Shown here piece by piece: positions 63,185 to 64,000 of a stretch of DNA of 64,000 bases. Location of the stretch: NCBI RefSeq assembly GCF_017876775.1, contig NZ_JAGIOP010000002.1:2356001-2420000 (forward strand), in the 5' to 3' direction. Within the stretch, counting starts at the first letter, position 1. Every line of letters starts with the position of its first letter. A program made the translations under genes and the position numbers. The notes below the pieces were generated by a model. That model did no database searches. It was not told the DNA's origin and was given only the letters and a program-made list of their open reading frames with translations. Source of the stretch: Mycolicibacterium lutetiense. GTDB taxonomy: Bacteria; Actinomycetota; Actinomycetes; Mycobacteriales; Mycobacteriaceae.

Positions 63185-64000
63185 AGTGCACCGGTCCGCA
63201 GGCTGCGGTGGGTGAATGTCGGTGCGGCGCCCGGCGCGATCGGGCTCGCGGTCAGTTCGCTGGTCGGGAAGAACTGCAGGAACCGTTCGTCGGCCTGCGA
63301 CCGGTCGACCAGGGACTTCTCCAGCACACAGGAGTTGTACTGCGTTGCGGTGGCCTCGATCGTGTTGGCGTTGAGGATCAGTTCCTGGCCCCACTTGCGG
63401 GCCCAACCCGCCACCCCGGGGATCTTGCTGTGCTCGGGAGTCAGCAGTTCGGCGGCGATGACGTTCTCCGACATCGCCCAGATACCGGTGTCGGTGTTGA
63501 GCACCAGCGTCTGGTTGCCGGTCGCATGCCCGGGGGTACGCACGATCGCCACCCCGGGACCCAGTAGCCGGTCGCCGTCGATCGGGGCGATCCTGGCCGG
63601 ATCGAGATCGACCATGGTCTCCGGCTGATACCACGGCCGCTGCAGGGGATGCAGATCCCGCATGGCCTCGAGTTCCTCACGCTGCACCACCAACTTGGCG
63701 TTGGGGAACAGGGCCGGGACCGGTGCCGACGGCGAGAGGTCGGCCTGCGGTCTGGTGGTACCGACCAGCCGTCGCACGTCCTGGGTGTGCAGATGGTCGA
63801 AACCGATGTAGTCGACGTCGGCCGGGTCGACACCGGCCTGCACCAACCGCTCGGCGACCGGCGCGAACTCGCGCACCAGCCGGTTGCGCAGCACGGTCGG
63901 CGATGCGTCGGCCAGCGCCGCGAAATACGGGGTGTTGGCGTCGAGTTCGTAGTCGCTGGGCTCCCAGAGCAGGGTGCGCCGTCGGCCGTCGGCCTCGTAC
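63181..64000 (-). CDS. Metallo-beta-lactamase-fold hydrolase, 5' end outside the window
   Basis: MBL-fold protein, at least 272 aa visible, with the frame open to the right edge. The first metal motif appears as DYIGFDHLHTQDVRRLVG, a variation on HxHxDH. A later ligand is in VRTPGHATGNQTLVLNTDTG, and SKIPGVAGWARKWGQELILN follows. Relatives act on lactones or thioesters, but the changed motif makes activity uncertain. First visible gene of the MBL-SDR-lipase operon. Confidence 0.8.
   Translation of the reverse strand, partial: YEADGRRRTLLWEPSDYELDANTPYFAALADASPTVLRNRLVREFAPVAERLVQAGVDPADVDYIGFDHLHTQDVRRLVGTTRPQADLSPSAPVPALFPNAKLVVQREELEAMRDLHPLQRPWYQPETMVDLDPARIAPIDGDRLLGPGVAIVRTPGHATGNQTLVLNTDTGIWAMSENVIAAELLTPEHSKIPGVAGWARKWGQELILNANTIEATATQYNSCVLEKSLVDRSQADERFLQFFPTSELTASPIAPGAAPTFTHRSLRTGAL

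Overview
The window looks like chromosomal DNA of a mycobacterium, most likely a Mycolicibacterium-type species. The DNA is GC-rich, GTG starts and ATGA/GTGA overlaps are frequent, and the gene families are characteristically mycobacterial: Mce, MmpS/MmpL, antigen 85, F420-linked oxidoreductases, PknH_C lipoproteins, MgtA and BpoC. From about 7.1 kb to 60 kb the order follows, with insertions and inversions, the M. tuberculosis block from Rv0558 back to Rv0523c (menG, mgtA, menD, bpoC, menC, Rv0552, fadD8, menB, pitA, menE, mtnP, menA, the cytochrome c maturation genes, hemL). This synteny is recalled from memory and was not computed.

Layout. 1-4.7 kb: 3' part of an mce operon (C-, D-, E-, F-like subunits and an Mce-associated membrane protein). 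4.7-7.0 kb: two tandem DUF2236 (MpaB-type) oxygenase-like genes and a PknH_C-type lipoprotein. 7.1-18.2 kb: menaquinone genes menG, menD and menC with mgtA, bpoC, a DJ-1/GlxA pair, an orphan HicB-like antitoxin and a frameshifted F420-type oxidoreductase. 18.2-31.2 kb: an antigen-85-like mycolyltransferase, two acyl-CoA ligases, an amidohydrolase, a DGPF protein and its probable ECF42 sigma factor, a HAD hydrolase, a possible HdeA-like lipoprotein, menB, and a short SDR-glyoxalase-TetR run.

31.2-46.1 kb is the most striking region. Two four-gene cassettes, MmpS-MmpL-DUF732-DUF5078, lie in opposite orientation on either side of a conserved 6 kb core (DUF3349 genes, pitA, menE, a PPOX protein, a GNAT protein). 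DUF5078 matches, from memory, the Rv0455c family, a small secreted protein reported to be needed for siderophore secretion through MmpL4/MmpL5. Each cassette may therefore be a self-contained envelope export system with its own secreted partners. A palindrome suited to a TetR-type repressor lies upstream of each mmpS. An intact TetR gene is divergent from cassette 2, whereas cassette 1 has only a possible remnant.

46.1-64 kb: nitronate monooxygenase, MTA phosphorylase, menA, an AbiEi/DUF559-like gene bracketed by two copies of a dispersed palindrome, an MHS-type transporter, a MinD/ParA-like ATPase, the system II cytochrome c maturation operon (hemL, phosphatase, resA, ccdA, resB, ccsA), three deazaflavin-dependent (DUF385) proteins, and an MBL-SDR-lipase operon running off the right edge. 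No rRNA, tRNA, CRISPR array or insertion sequence was recognised.
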